From the NCBI GenBank assembly GCA_002362145.1, contig DETX01000033.1, positions 1 through 5,919 on the forward strand: a DNA stretch of 5,919 bases, in the 5' to 3' direction. The notes beneath the pieces were generated by a model, which searched no databases, was not told the origin of the DNA, and saw only the letters and a program-made list of their open reading frames with translations. The DNA comes from Clostridiales bacterium UBA3277. Lineage in GTDB: Bacteria > Bacillota > Clostridia > Oscillospirales > Oscillospiraceae. Made by a program: the position numbers and the translations under genes. Positions 4,799 through 5,919 of the stretch are shown here, in pieces; positions within the stretch are counted from its first letter, which is position 1; each line of letters starts with the position of its first letter.

Positions 4799-5899
4799 TT
4801 GGGCATTTTACGAACCACCTACCGGGGCTGCCTGCTGGGGCTGGCCGTGGGGGACGCCATGGGCTATACCGTGGACAGCCGGAGCCTGCCGGAAATCCGG
4901 GAGGACTACGGTCCCAACGGCCTGCTGGGCTACGACCTGGTCAACGGCTATGCCGACGTGACCTCCTACACCCAGATCGCGGCCTTTACCTGCAACGGTC
5001 TGCTCTTCGGCCTGACCCGGGGGCAGATCCTGGGGAAAATGGCACCCTTCATCAAATATATCGAGCTGAGCAGCCGGGAGTGGGCCGCCAGCCAGCGCTC
5101 CTGGGGCCGGCCCAGCCGGACCTACTGCTGGCTGCTGCGAAAGCCGGAGCTCTGCCGCCGGCACTGCATGGACACCCGGATGCTGGACACCCTGAGCCGC
5201 CAGCGGCTTGGCACCATGGAGACCCCCCGAAACAGCTTTTCCGACCCCTGCGGCCTCACCAGCGCCGTGGGCGTGGCCCTGTTTTCCCATGAGGACCGGG
5301 CGTCCCAGGAGGAGCTGGACCGGCTGGGGGCCGAGGCCGTGGCCCTGACCCACGGAAGCCCCACGGCGTTTCTCACCGGCGCGGCCCTGACCCATATCCT
5401 CTCCACCCTTCTGCGCAGCCCCCGCACCCCCCTGAAACCTCTGTTTTTGGGCACGGCGGAGGTCATTCAGGACCGGTTCGGCCACCAGTACAGCCAGGCC
5501 TTTGAGCTGGGGAACCAGATTCGCAGGGCCGTCACCTTTGCTGGTTCTCCCAATCTGCGGCAGATGGACGCCATGGAGCGTCTGGAGTGCTACTCCGCCT
5601 CCCAGGCCCTGGCCGGGGCGGTCTACGCCTGCCTGACCTGCATGGAGGACTTTGACAGCGCCATGATCACCGCGGTGAACCACTCCGGCCGCAGCGCCGC
5701 CGTGGGAGCCATCACCGGGGCCATTCTGGGCGCCCGGCTGGGGGAGCAGAGCCTGCCGGAATTCTATATGGAATGCCTGGAACCGGCGGACATCCTTCGG
5801 GAGCTGGCCGACGATCTGTTCACCGGCTGTCCCGCCACCAAGGGAAGCAAGCTCTTCGACCTGGACTGGGATTACAAATACCTCCACGGCGGTCAATAA
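4799..5899 (+). CDS. ADP-ribosylglycohydrolase (DraG/ARH) family protein, probable pseudoenzyme
   Basis: The 366-residue soluble protein has no signal peptide or membrane helix. Its start, RGCLLGLAVGDAMGYTVD (9-26), is the classic opening of the ADP-ribosylglycohydrolase fold. Other family landmarks are ALTHGSPTAFLTGAAL (182-197) and a C-terminal helix block with AVNHSG (292-297) and VGAITGAILGARLG (302-315). Active members hold two Mg2+ ions through a T-D-D-T motif near residue 55 and G-D-[ST]-D-[ST] near residue 298, and remove ADP-ribose from proteins or small molecules. Here these read TSYT (55-58) and GRSAA (297-301), so all four metal aspartates are missing. The mid-protein family segment (GCGGxMRxAP-like) is also altered, to DPCGLTSAVGVAL (149-161). 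The frame is intact, with a good promoter and ribosome binding site and host-like codon use, so it is probably a functional protein that is not a canonical hydrolase. It might bind a nucleotide ligand or act structurally. ARH2 (ADPRHL1) of vertebrates is a known inactive family member. Family membership is firm; loss of activity is inferred. Confidence 0.85.
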   Translation: MGILRTTYRGCLLGLAVGDAMGYTVDSRSLPEIREDYGPNGLLGYDLVNGYADVTSYTQIAAFTCNGLLFGLTRGQILGKMAPFIKYIELSSREWAASQRSWGRPSRTYCWLLRKPELCRRHCMDTRMLDTLSRQRLGTMETPRNSFSDPCGLTSAVGVALFSHEDRASQEELDRLGAEAVALTHGSPTAFLTGAALTHILSTLLRSPRTPLKPLFLGTAEVIQDRFGHQYSQAFELGNQIRRAVTFAGSPNLRQMDAMERLECYSASQALAGAVYACLTCMEDFDSAMITAVNHSGRSAAVGAITGAILGARLGEQSLPEFYMECLEPADILRELADDLFTGCPATKGSKLFDLDWDYKYLHGGQ

Positions 5900-5919
5900 T
5901 ACTATTACCTGATAAAAAT

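Noticed and set aside
4808..5896. A 362-codon reverse-strand ORF covering the last gene
   Set aside because: It mirrors the ADP-ribosylglycohydrolase-like gene almost end to end. Its translation is Gly/Gln/Ala/Val-rich without domain signatures, and the forward frame has the promoter, ribosome binding site and family motifs.

Overview
The window has high G+C content, with many GGG, CCC and CGG codons. Ribosome binding sites are strong and AGGAGG-like, one gene uses a TTG start, and the protein families are clostridial in type. This suggests a GC-rich anaerobic Firmicute, perhaps an Oscillospiraceae-like gut clostridium. That is a judgement from style and family resemblance, not a search. All five genes lie on the + strand. 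The reverse-strand ORFs are shadows of the GC-rich coding frames.

Layout. (1) 1-164 is the 3' end of a glyceraldehyde-3-phosphate dehydrogenase gene (gap). It is closed by a textbook intrinsic terminator at 178-208 whose stem carries a UUCG tetraloop. (2) 209-328 is a leader with a weak candidate promoter. (3) 329-4706 is a tight three-gene unit: thiamine pyrophosphokinase (thiN), a CtpE-type P-type cation ATPase, and a MocR-family regulator (GntR winged helix fused to an aminotransferase fold). The first junction has a 9-base gap, with the ribosome binding site overlapping the thiN stop. The second junction is a 14-base overlap. The three genes are therefore probably co-transcribed and translationally coupled. 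(4) 4707-4798 is a compact regulatory interval. It holds a good sigma-A promoter and two inverted repeats of the form TTTTCC-N3-GGAAA centred 31 bases apart, one of them in the -35/-10 spacer. (5) 4799-5899 encodes a protein with the ADP-ribosylglycohydrolase (DraG/ARH) fold signature but without the four aspartates that normally hold the active-site metals. The last 20 bases (5900-5919) are AT-rich and show nothing I can name.

How the genes may work together. ThiN makes thiamine diphosphate by salvage, MocR proteins usually sense pyridoxal phosphate or a PLP-bound amine, and the ATPase moves a cation, possibly Ca2+. The grouping could link cofactor status to ion transport, but nothing in the sequence proves it. 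The most notable item is the probable ADP-ribosylglycohydrolase pseudoenzyme. It sits behind its own promoter, which carries candidate operators, directly downstream of a transcription factor gene.
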